This document shows, in pieces, positions 1 through 8,528 of a stretch of 64,000 nucleotides of DNA. Positions within the stretch are counted from its first letter, which is position 1; each line of letters opens with the position of its first letter. Below the pieces are notes generated by a model. It was not told the DNA's origin. It made no database searches and saw only the letters and a program-made list of their open reading frames with translations. The stretch is from contig UCHD01000017.1 in NCBI GenBank assembly GCA_900472175.1, positions 62,001 to 126,000 of the forward strand, in the 5' to 3' direction. The translations under genes were made by a program, and so were the position numbers. Source of the stretch: Hyphomicrobiales bacterium. GTDB lineage: Bacteria > Pseudomonadota > Alphaproteobacteria > Rhizobiales > Rhizobiaceae.

Positions 1-783
1 CTTAGCCGCCTTCTCCGTCGCCGCGGCCAACCCCTTGGAGATTGGCCCGGCGATATCTGCCGACAACATCGCCGTCAGCCCGGCGGCGGTGGTTCCGCCA
101 TAGTTCGTAAAGACCCGAACTGTATCGGCCGGTGTTTCCGAAGCCCCGGCCAGCCATGTCCCGGCACCCAGAAAAAGCTGGCGGACAGCGATGTCGGCCA
201 CATCGGGTGCCACCCCGTTTTTAATCGCATCCCGGATCATCACATCGGCAAAAGCGGCAATGAAGGCCGGACCGGAACCGGTCAGCGCGGTGAAATAATC
301 CAGCTCGCCTTCCGTGGACACCCTCGCCGCCCTTCCGGAGCAGGCAAAGAAGCCGTCGGCGAAATCAGCGTCCGCTGCCGTGACGCCGGGGGTTGAAAAC
401 CAAGGCGTGAAGGAGAGGCCCTGCTCGGCGCAGGCGTTCGGCATGGCGCGGATGATGCGCTCACTTTTGAACTGCGCACCGAGCACCGCCGCGGGCAAAC
501 GCGCCATGACCGAGATGATCAGCTTGCCGGACAGATCAAGATCGAGCGCTCCGGCATCTTCCGGCCGCACCGAAAGAATGACGATATCAGACCGGGCCGC
601 CAGCTCAGCATTATCGGTGGTAAACCGAACATCCGGCCAGGCTTCGAACCCTGCCCTATTGCCGCTGCGCGACGACAGAACCAGATCGGCGGCAGCGACG
701 AACCCTTTGGCCAGCGCGGGGCGAAGCAAAGCCCCGCCCAGCCAGCCGGTCCCGCCGATGACGCCGAGCGTGGTCAAGCCCAT
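1..783 (-). CDS. Pyrroline-5-carboxylate reductase family protein, 3' end cut by window edge
   Basis: Reading leftwards from an ATG at 783, an uninterrupted frame of 261 codons runs off the window edge. It opens with an N-terminal dinucleotide-binding segment (GVIGGTGWLGGALL, residues 8-21) and later shows TGSGPAF, the P5C reductase signature, at about residues 167-173. The family reduces pyrroline-5-carboxylate to proline with NAD(P)H in the cytoplasm. The first ten bases overlap the end of the upstream aminopeptidase gene, so the two are probably co-transcribed. Whether this is the main proC or a paralogue cannot be told, because the C-terminus is missing. Confidence 0.85.
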   Translation of the reverse strand, partial: MGLTTLGVIGGTGWLGGALLRPALAKGFVAAADLVLSSRSGNRAGFEAWPDVRFTTDNAELAARSDIVILSVRPEDAGALDLDLSGKLIISVMARLPAAVLGAQFKSERIIRAMPNACAEQGLSFTPWFSTPGVTAADADFADGFFACSGRAARVSTEGELDYFTALTGSGPAFIAAFADVMIRDAIKNGVAPDVADIAVRQLFLGAGTWLAGASETPADTVRVFTNYGGTTAAGLTAMLSADIAGPISKGLAAATEKAAK

Positions 784-2021
784 TCGCCCTTGCGCATGAC
801 CGGAACCTTGGCCCCGTCAGCGCGAACGCCGTCGATATCGACCTCACCGGAGCCGATCATCCAGTCGATATGAATCAAGCTGGAATTGCCGCCCTGTGCG
901 GCGATCTGTTCCTGGCTGAGCGAAGCACCGTCGAGGAAGCATTTCGAATAGCACTGACCGAGCGCGATGTGGCAGGAGGCATTTTCATCGAACAGCGTGT
1001 TATAAAACAGGACGCCGCTGGCCGAGATCGGCGAGGAATGCGGCACCAGCGCCACTTCGCCCAGACGGCGGGCGCCTTCATCCGTATCCAGCACCTTGTT
1101 CAGTACCTCCTCGCCCTTCGACGCCTTGGCCTCGACGATCCGGCCGCCTTCGAAGCGAACCTGAATATTGTCGATCAGCGTGCCCTGATGCGACAGCGGC
1201 TTGGTGCTCGACACATGGCCTTCGACGCGCAGCGCATGCGGCGTGGTGAAGACTTCCTCGGTCGGAATGTTCGGGTTGCAGGTAATGCCGTTCTTTGCCG
1301 TCGAGGCGCCGCCGTGCCATTCGTGACCATCGGCCAGCCCGACCGTTAGGTCCGTGCCGGGGCCGGTGAAATGCAGGGCGGAAAAACGCTCGCCGTTCAG
1401 CCATTTGGAACGCTTGGCGAGGTTGGCATTGTGCTCCGTCCAGGCGGCAATCGGATCGGCAACATCGACGCGGGAGGCGGCAAAGATCGCGTTGGCGAGC
1501 TTTTCGACGGCGACCTGTTCGATGTCATCTGGAAACATCTGCTTGGCCCAAGCGGGGTTGGGATAGGAAACGATGTTCCAGTTGATATCGAAATTGGAGA
1601 TTTTCTCCAGGGCCGGCTTGTAGGCCATCGACATCGCCTTGTTGGCGCGTGCCACCTTGGCCGGGTCCTGTGCGGCCAGCATCATCGGATTGTCACCGGA
1701 AATGGCAAGACGCGCGGTGTTGCTGCTGAAAGCCTTGGCCATGCCATCGTAAAGCCAGCCGCTGGCCTTGTCGAAACTCTCGTCGGGGGCATGGGCATAA
1801 CGTGAGAGCGTCGTTTCCTCATCGGAATAGAACGTCGTCACCAGCCCGGCACCGGCGATATAGGCATGCTTGGTAATCAGCCGCACCAGCGGCAGAGCCG
1901 CAATCGGCGCTGTGATCAGCAAATCCTGCCCGCGCTCGAGCCGCAGCCCAACCTTGATGGCGACTTCGGCGAGCTTGTCCAGTTTGACGGGATCGACGGC
2001 TTGATGGGAGGGAGAGGACAT
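774..2021 (-). CDS. Aminopeptidase, M29 (AmpS/AmpT/PepS-like) family
   Basis: The product is a 415-residue cytoplasmic metallo-aminopeptidase of the M29 type. The family removes N-terminal residues from peptides using a two-metal centre. Likely metal-ligand segments are visible: NIPTEEVFTTP, FEGGRIVEA, HIALG and IHIDWMIGS, ending in a D-rich tail. The ATG at 2021 is preferred because CAGG lies at the right distance upstream. A GTG at 2051 in the same frame has no ribosome-binding site. The 3' end overlaps the proC-like gene by 10 bases. Length and motif order match the family. Confidence 0.9.
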   Translation of the reverse strand: MSSPSHQAVDPVKLDKLAEVAIKVGLRLERGQDLLITAPIAALPLVRLITKHAYIAGAGLVTTFYSDEETTLSRYAHAPDESFDKASGWLYDGMAKAFSSNTARLAISGDNPMMLAAQDPAKVARANKAMSMAYKPALEKISNFDINWNIVSYPNPAWAKQMFPDDIEQVAVEKLANAIFAASRVDVADPIAAWTEHNANLAKRSKWLNGERFSALHFTGPGTDLTVGLADGHEWHGGASTAKNGITCNPNIPTEEVFTTPHALRVEGHVSSTKPLSHQGTLIDNIQVRFEGGRIVEAKASKGEEVLNKVLDTDEGARRLGEVALVPHSSPISASGVLFYNTLFDENASCHIALGQCYSKCFLDGASLSQEQIAAQGGNSSLIHIDWMIGSGEVDIDGVRADGAKVPVMRKGEWA

Positions 2022-2109
2022 GAGGGCACCTGTCTGCTGAATTGATATCACGAGAAAAACTTAGTGCGCTTTGTGGCGAAATTGAAGGTGCATTTGTGCG
2101 GTGGCGCCA

Positions 2110-2994
2110 TCATCGCATCGCAGCGGTGATGGCTGCGATATTGCTCTGGTGGACCGTCTCATAGGGCTGAAAATAGAGGATGGCACCGGACCCGATGTCG
2201 GCAGCGGTGAAATCCTTCAGCGGCGGGATCACGGTTTCGCCGTGCGCAACCGCGGCCACCAGGCGCTCCAGATAGCCCCGGTTTGCGTCGATCAGCGCCG
2301 GGCCATATCCGCCTTCGATAATGCGGGCCTTGTCACCGTGGCTTGGCAGGATCTTGTCGATCGGCCATTCCCGCAGACGCCGCAGTTCGCCGATATGCGC
2401 ACCGATCTGCTGGGGTTCGGCAATGTAGGTAACAGTATCCTCCAGCGTATCGCCAGCCAGGAGCAGTTTCTCCTGCGGAAGCCAGATGACATTGCCATCC
2501 GCGCTATGGATCGCGAAATGATGCAGTTCGACACGGCGCTGGCCGACAAAAAGCTCCAGTTTTTCATCAAACAGCCGCGTCGGCATGATCAGCGGCGCGA
2601 TCGGCGGATTGGCAGCTTCAATCTTGGCGCGGTTCTCCTGCAGTTTCTGCGCCGTCAGCGTGAGGGCGATGATCTCGCAATCAGCAAAGGCGGCGGTACC
2701 GGCAATATGGTCCTTGTGCCAGTGGCTGAGTACGACGCGGATCGTGCGGACGCCGAGGCCCTCGATATGCGTACGGATCACGGCCGCGTGTGCCAGGGAG
2801 ATGTGCGTGTCATAGACCAGCGCCTCGTCACCATCGACGACGGCATAGGAGGCAACACCCAGAGAGTAGGCGCCATCATCCAACCAATTCGGACCCTCGG
2901 CATGCAACCGCTTGCCCTCCACCCGGCCATCATAATAGGCGAAGATGCCGGGAAAGGGTTCAAGGATCGAAAGCGTCTCGGTCATCTTTGACAT
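2110..2994 (-). CDS. MBL-fold metallo-hydrolase
   Basis: This 294-residue protein carries the metallo-beta-lactamase fold signature HWHKDH (H-x-H-x-D-H, within VLSHWHKDHIAGT). A later metal-binding segment is LAGDTLEDT, and a histidine follows in LPSHGDKA. It is presumably a zinc hydrolase; the substrate is unknown. The ATG at 2994 has GAGAG eight bases upstream, and a TTG at 3012 would extend into ybaK. It follows ybaK by 10 bases and is likely part of the same transcript. Confidence 0.85.
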   Translation of the reverse strand: MSKMTETLSILEPFPGIFAYYDGRVEGKRLHAEGPNWLDDGAYSLGVASYAVVDGDEALVYDTHISLAHAAVIRTHIEGLGVRTIRVVLSHWHKDHIAGTAAFADCEIIALTLTAQKLQENRAKIEAANPPIAPLIMPTRLFDEKLELFVGQRRVELHHFAIHSADGNVIWLPQEKLLLAGDTLEDTVTYIAEPQQIGAHIGELRRLREWPIDKILPSHGDKARIIEGGYGPALIDANRGYLERLVAAVAHGETVIPPLKDFTAADIGSGAILYFQPYETVHQSNIAAITAAMR

Positions 2995-3004
2995 TGTGTT
3001 TCTC

Positions 3005-3478
3005 TCAGGCAATCAGAGGGGCTGCGACCGCATTCAAGGCCTTGCGCGCATCATCCGGTGCGAGACGCACCTGCAGGCCGCGCTGACCGCCGTTGATATA
3101 GACCAGCGGCTCGGCAAGGGCAGCCTCCTCGATCGCTGTCGGCACATGTTTCTTCTGCCCGAACGGGCTGATACCGCCGACATGATAGCCAGTCAGCCGC
3201 TCGGCTTCGGCCGGTTTCATCATGTTGGCTGACTTGCCCTGAAACGCCGCGGCCAGCTTCTTCATGCTGACTTCACGATCGGAAGGCACGACGACACAGA
3301 CCGGCTTGCCATCGACCTCCGCCATCAGCGTCTTCAACACACGGCACGGCTCCTCACCCAACGCCTCGGCCGCCGCCATGCCGATCCGGTCGGCAGACGG
3401 ATCGTAGTCATAGGTATGGACGGTGAAGGCGGCTGCGGCCTTCGTCAGCGCAAGCGTTGCCCGGGTGCTCTTCGACAT
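3005..3478 (-). CDS. ybaK: Cys-tRNA(Pro) deacylase, YbaK/EbsC family
   Basis: This 157-residue protein matches the stand-alone YbaK editing domain. It has a conserved lysine in CRVLKTLMAEVDGKP, the stretch VVVPSDREVSMKKLA, and the glycine-rich GYHVGGISPFGQKK characteristic of the family. The family hydrolyses cysteine mischarged on tRNA(Pro) in the cytoplasm. It lies 3 bases after the ArsC/Spx-like gene and 10 bases before the MBL hydrolase, so these three probably form an operon. Full length for the family. Confidence 0.93.
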   Translation of the reverse strand: MSKSTRATLALTKAAAAFTVHTYDYDPSADRIGMAAAEALGEEPCRVLKTLMAEVDGKPVCVVVPSDREVSMKKLAAAFQGKSANMMKPAEAERLTGYHVGGISPFGQKKHVPTAIEEAALAEPLVYINGGQRGLQVRLAPDDARKALNAVAAPLIA

Positions 3479-3481
3479 GGT

Positions 3482-3832
3482 CTATCCCTGGAAAAGGCCA
3501 GCATAAATCTCCGGCTTGAAACCGGCGGTGAACGTTTCATCGTGATCCAGCACCGGGCGCTTGATCATCGACGGCTGGGCCAGCATCAGAGCGATCGCCT
3601 TGTCTTCGTTGAGATCCTGCTTATCGGCGTCGGGCAAAGCGCGGAATGTTGTTCCGGCACGGTTCAGAACGGTCTCCCAGCCCAAGGCTGCCGTCCAGCG
3701 CTCAAGCGCCTCGCGCGAAACGCCGGATGCCTTGTAATCGTGGAAATCATAGGCGATCCCTTGAGCGTCCAGCCAGGTGCGCGCCTTCTTCATGGTGTCG
3801 CAGTTCTTGATGCCGTAAATGGTCACGCTCAT
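3482..3832 (-). CDS. ArsC/Spx-like reductase family protein (YffB type)
   Basis: The frame encodes 116 residues starting MSVTIYGIKNCDTMKKA. This is the N-terminal thioredoxin-like strand with a single cysteine (C11) typical of YffB proteins. A conserved RPVLDHDETFTAGFKPEIY region lies near the C-terminus, where arsenate reductases carry their arginine. YffB proteins have the arsenate-reductase fold but mostly lack a known substrate. The ATG at 3832 is preceded by GAGGAAA; an earlier in-frame start at 3880 lacks such a site. First gene of a likely operon with ybaK and the MBL hydrolase. Confidence 0.87.
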   Translation of the reverse strand: MSVTIYGIKNCDTMKKARTWLDAQGIAYDFHDYKASGVSREALERWTAALGWETVLNRAGTTFRALPDADKQDLNEDKAIALMLAQPSMIKRPVLDHDETFTAGFKPEIYAGLFQG

Positions 3833-4149
3833 GCACTTTTCCTCATTGCAGGCCCTCATTGCAGGCAAGCGGGATAGCATGAAGATATCCAGCTGAGAAT
3901 ATACTGATCTGAACGCATCAGCCCGCCATCACGCCGATCCGTTACGACAGAGCGGCGGCCGTTTTGACGCCGTGGCTGGCACCTGCGCGCCCACCTTTCA
4001 CCGGCTTTTCGTAGAGCGCTACCTGCGGATTTGGGAAAACACGGCAGTTCAGTCCATCGAAAAGCAGTGACAACCGCCGGCGGTGCGGCGATTGTCCATC
4101 CACAAGCTCAGGCAGCGTGTTGCACCGCCATCAGAGATCACCGGCGCGG
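3833..4149. other. Intergenic stretch without a recognised gene
   Basis: These 317 bases lie between two minus-strand genes. They should contain the promoter of the ArsC-like/ybaK/MBL group, on the minus strand near 3840-3920, and the 3' end of the zinc deacylase transcript. A GC-rich run with CCGCCGGCGG near 4075 may fold. No open frame with a plausible start and no RNA gene was seen. Confidence 0.5.
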
Positions 4150-5208
4150 TTAGGCCTCAAGCGCACCGGGCTTACGCACTGTCTTCGTCTGCTCGTCACA
4201 GGCGATTTTCATCAGATTATCCCTGCGGCGGGCGAAACGCTGCGACGTGCGAGTCGCGACCAGGCCGGCCTGGGGCGCGTGGATATCGATCGAGCCACCT
4301 TCCATGCCCGGCGCAGTGACGATCGTCGCCAGCAGATCACCGGCAGCAACGGTATCGCCGATGGTGCGGTGAAACAGCACGGCACCGGCCTGCGGCGCAC
4401 GGATCATCTCGATATTATCGAGCGGCGTCACCTTGCCCTTGTAAGGCTCAAGCGCTGCGACGGTGCCGCCAACGGCGCCGCGCGCGGCGAGAAAACGCCA
4501 GAGCCCATCGGCGTCCTTGCGGGCCATGTCCGGATAAACATCGCGCGTGCCACGAAGCTCGACGGTGACCGCCAGCCGGCCCGGCAGCCGCTTTGCCTTT
4601 TCGGATGTTTCATATTTCCAAGCATAGCCGACCGCCTCTTCAAAGGCGCTGCTTTCTCCGTCGGCGAGAAACACGGCTTCCATATCGAGCGCCGATGCCA
4701 GGTCGGCAGCCTCGGGCCAGAAGGCCTCGTCGACATAGGTATATTGCACAGACTCGTCATCGCAATGCAGATCGAGCATGAGGTCGGCGCCCAGCGCCAT
4801 ATGCAGCAACTGCCGCTTCAGCTGCTCGACTGCCGGATAACGATCGAGATCCTCGATCAGCGTCTCGCGCTCACCAATAGGAATCAGCGGGAACTCGCGG
4901 TTGAAATTGGTGCGCGACCCCAGATCGAAACGGCCCTGCAGATCGCCGAAATGCGATTGCGCGGTGCCGATCGGATTGGCCTGTGGAACGATGGTGATAT
5001 CGCTGAGAATAGTGCCATGGGCATCCGCCTGACGCAGCTTTTCACAGAGGAAATGCAGGAGCGCGGTGCCCGGAAGTTCGTTGGCATGCAAGGCCGCCTG
5101 AATATAGATTTTCGGGGCCGTGTCATCGCGGCCCTTGAACCGGATGACCGGCAGCCGCCATTCGACACCCGGCGTATCGCCCTTGATGATGATTTCAGAA
5201 ATGTCCAT
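4150..5208 (-). CDS. Succinylglutamate desuccinylase/aspartoacylase (AstE/AspA) family protein
   Basis: This is a 352-residue zinc carboxypeptidase-like deacylase. HANELPG (about residues 41-47) supplies the first zinc pair, and MLDLHCDDE (about 144-152) the later zinc histidine. The C-terminal third, with the stretches GAVLFHRTIGDTV and GDLLATIV, resembles the barrel-sandwich lid seen in many AstE-like proteins. The family removes acyl groups from amino acids such as N-succinylglutamate or N-acetylaspartate. The other ast arginine-catabolism genes are not adjacent, so the substrate is open. Single-gene transcript by spacing. Confidence 0.85.
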   Translation of the reverse strand: MDISEIIIKGDTPGVEWRLPVIRFKGRDDTAPKIYIQAALHANELPGTALLHFLCEKLRQADAHGTILSDITIVPQANPIGTAQSHFGDLQGRFDLGSRTNFNREFPLIPIGERETLIEDLDRYPAVEQLKRQLLHMALGADLMLDLHCDDESVQYTYVDEAFWPEAADLASALDMEAVFLADGESSAFEEAVGYAWKYETSEKAKRLPGRLAVTVELRGTRDVYPDMARKDADGLWRFLAARGAVGGTVAALEPYKGKVTPLDNIEMIRAPQAGAVLFHRTIGDTVAAGDLLATIVTAPGMEGGSIDIHAPQAGLVATRTSQRFARRRDNLMKIACDEQTKTVRKPGALEA

Positions 5209-5407
5209 GAATGCCTCCCGTTTTTGATTTCAGGGGCTTATGCGGCTTCAGCCTGAGACACGCAAGATGCCAGAAATTGCGGCTTGCCCAACATCAGGGC
5301 AACGTTCCGATCGCACAACGCGTCCCAAAGGCTGGGGAACCACCGGATTGCAGACACAGTCCGGCAAGACCAGCCCCCGCGGCTTTTCACCACCTCCCCA
5401 AAGATGG

Positions 5408-6067
5408 TCAGTCCAGCAGCGGCCAGCGATCGAGATATTCGTATTCGCTCTTGCCGATGATGCTGCGGATCAGCACGAATTCACGCGCAATCCAGCGCAC
5501 AGGCTCGGCAAGCGCATGCTCCGGCACCGGTGTCTCATCATACAGCACCGTCATGTGCGGCATAAAACGCGGATTGTAGGTGAAGGTCAGGCCCACGGCC
5601 CACATTTCCTTGGCAAGCTGGACATGCAGATCCATCATTTCCTCGCTGCGGATCGCATTGGCCAGAACGACCGCGTTTGCCCCGGCGAAATACAGAGCAC
5701 GATCGAAATTGACCTCGAAAGGCGGGACCTTGACGGTCGCCATCGCCGCCGACACGGCAAAGACGACATCGTCCGGCATATCCGGATATTTTCCGATGCC
5801 ATTGAGCGAGACATGCAACAATTCATGCGGGCGCGGATTTCCCGACAATCCGTACTGCCTGGCGATCTGCCTGCCGGTATCGGCAGCCTGCAACGCCACC
5901 TGACGCTCCGGCACGAGGGCCAGAAACAGATTGCTTTTTCCAGCGTCGTCGAGATGCCTCTGGCGGGGCCTGGCGGCCTTCCCGCCACCTCCGTTGCCGA
6001 AGGAAAATAATGTCTGTTCACTGCGCACAACTTCATTCCCGGCTTTTCCAAGCATGGCAGACCTCAT
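5408..6067 (-). CDS. 2'-5' RNA ligase family protein
   Basis: This protein of up to 219 residues has the two H-x-T/S motifs of the 2H phosphoesterase superfamily: HVS in LLHVSLNGIG and HMT in PHMTVLYDE, roughly 80-90 residues apart. The family includes the bacterial LigT RNA ligase and cyclic phosphodiesterases acting on RNA ends. The N-terminal 25 residues are rich in R and G and may be over-extended, since no clear ribosome-binding site decides the start. It is transcribed away from the neighbouring methyltransferase genes. Confidence 0.8.
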   Translation of the reverse strand: MRSAMLGKAGNEVVRSEQTLFSFGNGGGGKAARPRQRHLDDAGKSNLFLALVPERQVALQAADTGRQIARQYGLSGNPRPHELLHVSLNGIGKYPDMPDDVVFAVSAAMATVKVPPFEVNFDRALYFAGANAVVLANAIRSEEMMDLHVQLAKEMWAVGLTFTYNPRFMPHMTVLYDETPVPEHALAEPVRWIAREFVLIRSIIGKSEYEYLDRWPLLD

Positions 6068-6279
6068 CTCTTTCTGGATGCCGCTAGTATACCCGAGTCG
6101 AAAATGAGATCAAGAACAAAACAGGAACATTGTGAATTTATTCCCACGCGATGGGGAGGCATCAAGCGAGCCCTGCACCAATTCGGCACTCCCGCAGGCG
6201 GGAAATTCGCTATGGACGGTACCATGCCCCTTGCAAGAAACGGGTGGCGGCTGGGAGAAAACTGAGCGAAACTATTGGC

Positions 6280-6777
6280 ATGATCGACGTTTATAAAATC
6301 ATCACTTCGCCCGTGGGTAGACTTGAGCTTGTGGCCAGGGGCAACGGGTTGGCCGCCATTCTATGGGAAAACGATAACCCGAAACGCGTGCGGCTCGGCA
6401 AAAGAGCCGAAAGCCCGGACCACCCTGTTCTGCTTGAAACGGAGCAGCAGCTCGCAGAATATTTTGCGGGCGTCAGGACGGATTTTACAGTCCAGCTCGA
6501 TCTGGCCGGCACCGGGTTCCAGAAGGCGGTTTGGCAGGCACTGCTGACCATCCCCTTCGGCGAAACCCGGACCTATGCAGAGATTGCGCGCCAGATCGGT
6601 CATCCCCAGGCGTATCGCGCCATGGGAGCCGCCAACGGCCGCAACCCGGTGTCGATCATCGTGCCCTGCCACCGCGCCATCGGCTCGGATGGCCAGTTGC
6701 ATGGTTTTGCCGGCGGGCTGGATGCCAAGCGATACCTGCTGGCGCTGGAGCGGAACCGCCTGGACGTGGCGGCCTGA
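6280..6777 (+). CDS. ogt: Methylated-DNA--protein-cysteine S-methyltransferase (first of two in tandem)
   Basis: The 165-residue product has the O6-alkylguanine-DNA alkyltransferase layout. An N-terminal domain precedes a C-terminal domain with TGFQKAVWQALLTIPFGETRTYAEIA (recognition helix region) and the active-site PCHR with the acceptor cysteine at C130. The protein takes alkyl groups from O6-alkylguanine onto this cysteine and is consumed. The ATG at 6280 fits the family N-terminus (YKIITSPVG); the frame is open 43 codons further upstream without homology. A second paralogue starts 59 bases after the stop. Confidence 0.9.
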   Translation: MIDVYKIITSPVGRLELVARGNGLAAILWENDNPKRVRLGKRAESPDHPVLLETEQQLAEYFAGVRTDFTVQLDLAGTGFQKAVWQALLTIPFGETRTYAEIARQIGHPQAYRAMGAANGRNPVSIIVPCHRAIGSDGQLHGFAGGLDAKRYLLALERNRLDVAA

Positions 6778-6836
6778 CGGACGATGACGCATTTTGATCC
6801 CACATCACCACGGGGGAGAATGGAAGGAACGGAACA

Positions 6837-7400
6837 ATGGCAACGAAAGCACAGATTTACCACGTCTTCGAAACAGCAGGCGGCTATTGCGGCATTGCGT
6901 GGAACGATGTCGGTATCACACAGTTCCAACTGCCGACGCGCAGTGCCGAGGCAACCGAACGCAACGTGCTGCGCCGCGTGCCGGGCGCAGAACCCGGCGC
7001 GCCAAATCCGGCGGTCGACACGGTAATCGCTGCGGTCCGGCGGTATTTCGACGGCGAGACGATCGACTTCTCGGATGTCGTGCTTGATCTCGACGGACAG
7101 GACGAATTTTTCCGGCAGATTTATCATGCGCTCCGCCGCGTCGGCTGGGGCCGTACCACCACCTATGGCAGCCTCGCCAAGGATGTGGGCGCCGGGCCGC
7201 AGGCCGCCCGCGATGTCGGGCAGGCGATGGCCAAAAACCCGGTGCCCCTGATCATTCCGTGCCACCGCGTGCTCGCCGCCGGCGGCAAGGTCGGCGGCTT
7301 TTCCGCCCCCGGCGGCGCGACGTCCAAGGTCCGCATGCTGGAATTGGAAGGCGTCCACGTCGGAGCTGCGGAGCCGGTGCAGCAATCATTGCTGCTATGA
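6837..7400 (+). CDS. Methylated-DNA--protein-cysteine S-methyltransferase (second of two in tandem)
   Basis: This 187-residue paralogue of the preceding gene has PCHRV with the acceptor cysteine at C142, the segment FFRQIYHALRRVGWGRTTTYG, and a C-terminal FSAPGGATSKVRMLELEG. The sequence differs throughout from the first copy, including the central loop VGAGPQAARDVGQAM, so it is an old paralogue rather than a recent duplication. A good ribosome-binding site (GGAAGGAACGG) precedes the ATG. The pair is probably co-transcribed and would act in direct reversal of alkylation damage. Confidence 0.88.
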   Translation: MATKAQIYHVFETAGGYCGIAWNDVGITQFQLPTRSAEATERNVLRRVPGAEPGAPNPAVDTVIAAVRRYFDGETIDFSDVVLDLDGQDEFFRQIYHALRRVGWGRTTTYGSLAKDVGAGPQAARDVGQAMAKNPVPLIIPCHRVLAAGGKVGGFSAPGGATSKVRMLELEGVHVGAAEPVQQSLLL

Positions 7401-7491
7401 GTGCGTCGGCAATCGGCTGAAGGTCGGGCATCACCGATGCGGGGATCGTCTATTCCGTTGCGCGCCAGCGGATTTACCTGAGTTTGACCGC

Positions 7492-8409
7492 CTACTTCGG
7501 CATCGTGCGGTCAGCCTCTGCCACCAGCCAATCCCAAAGCGCCGTTACCACCGGGTGCCTCAGATTACGGGGATGCGTGACCAGTGTGAAGGGTCTCGCC
7601 GAGGCCATACCCCTGCTACCGGCAAGCACCAGTTCGCCTTTCGCCAGCCGCTCTGACGCCAGATTGAGACTGCCGAGGCAGACGCCAAAGCCTCTTGCGG
7701 CTGCATCGATCATGACGCCGGGATCGGAAAAATTGAGACCCTGGACGAGTTCGCCGCCGTCAAGCCCTCCGGCCAGAAACCATTTCTGCCAGTCGTCCTC
7801 CGTTTCGTCATGCAGCATCGGAAAGTCGAGGAACGTCCGGCCATCCGGCTCGGCGGGCATCCTGGCTCTGAGGGAAGGCGCGCACATCGGCCAGACCGTA
7901 TCGGTGAACAGGGTGACCGACATCAGGCCTTCGCCGTTATCGGATGCCTGCGTCACCAGGATATCGACCTCAGAATCCGTCAGATTCAGCTCCTCCTCGG
8001 TCGTCACCAGCCATGGTTCCATGTCCGGGTGATCGGCCTTGAGCCTTGCCAGCCGTGGCATGTACCAGCCGGAGGCGAAGGATGGCGGCATCGCCAGCAC
8101 CACCGAGCCCGGCTTGATATAGAAGCCGAGCCTGCGCACCCCGAGCCGCAGCGTTTCCAGCGCCGCAGCCACCGTGGCTTGGAAATCCCGCCCGGCATCG
8201 GTCAGCTCGACACGCCGGTTGAGGCGCATAAACAGCGGCTGGCCGAGATGCTCCTCCAGCGCCCGGACCTGATGGCTGACCGCCGATTGCGTCATGTTCA
8301 GCTCTTGCGCCGCCAGCGAGAAGCTTGAAAGCCGGGCGGCGGCTTCAAAGCCTGACATCGCCGCCATCGGCGGTAGGCTTCGGTAGGGATTCACATGAGA
8401 ATTTTTCAT
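7492..8409 (-). CDS. LysR family transcriptional regulator (GcvA-like)
   Basis: This 305-residue regulator has an N-terminal winged helix-turn-helix: FEAAARLSSFSLAAQELNMTQSAVSHQVRALE, about residues 22-53, reading LNMTQSAVSHQ at the recognition helix. A LysR substrate-binding domain follows. The spacing and C-terminal sequence resemble the GcvA subgroup. The ATG at 8409 has AGGTG upstream. It is divergent from the first agmatine deiminase across about 120 bases, the usual arrangement for a LysR protein that controls its neighbour. The inducer is unknown, but agmatine or a related polyamine is a reasonable guess. Confidence 0.9.
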   Translation of the reverse strand: MKNSHVNPYRSLPPMAAMSGFEAAARLSSFSLAAQELNMTQSAVSHQVRALEEHLGQPLFMRLNRRVELTDAGRDFQATVAAALETLRLGVRRLGFYIKPGSVVLAMPPSFASGWYMPRLARLKADHPDMEPWLVTTEEELNLTDSEVDILVTQASDNGEGLMSVTLFTDTVWPMCAPSLRARMPAEPDGRTFLDFPMLHDETEDDWQKWFLAGGLDGGELVQGLNFSDPGVMIDAAARGFGVCLGSLNLASERLAKGELVLAGSRGMASARPFTLVTHPRNLRHPVVTALWDWLVAEADRTMPK

Positions 8410-8528
8410 CAAACACCTGAAGAATTCGCGTTTGTGGCGGGATCGAAACCCTTTTAACCTCAGGACAGTTCAAAACGAAGTGTTTCCACGCCGTCTATTG
8501 ATGAGAAATTTTAATTATGGAGCCCATG

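Noticed and set aside
4117..5256. Open frame of 379 codons on the plus strand
   Set aside because: Antisense to the zinc deacylase-like gene at 4150-5208, which has the HANELPG motif.
8421..8450. Sequence reminiscent of a tRNA T-arm (GGTTTCGATCCC on the minus strand)
   Set aside because: No acceptor stem, D-arm or anticodon arm can be built in the 107-base interval between the LysR gene and the deiminase.
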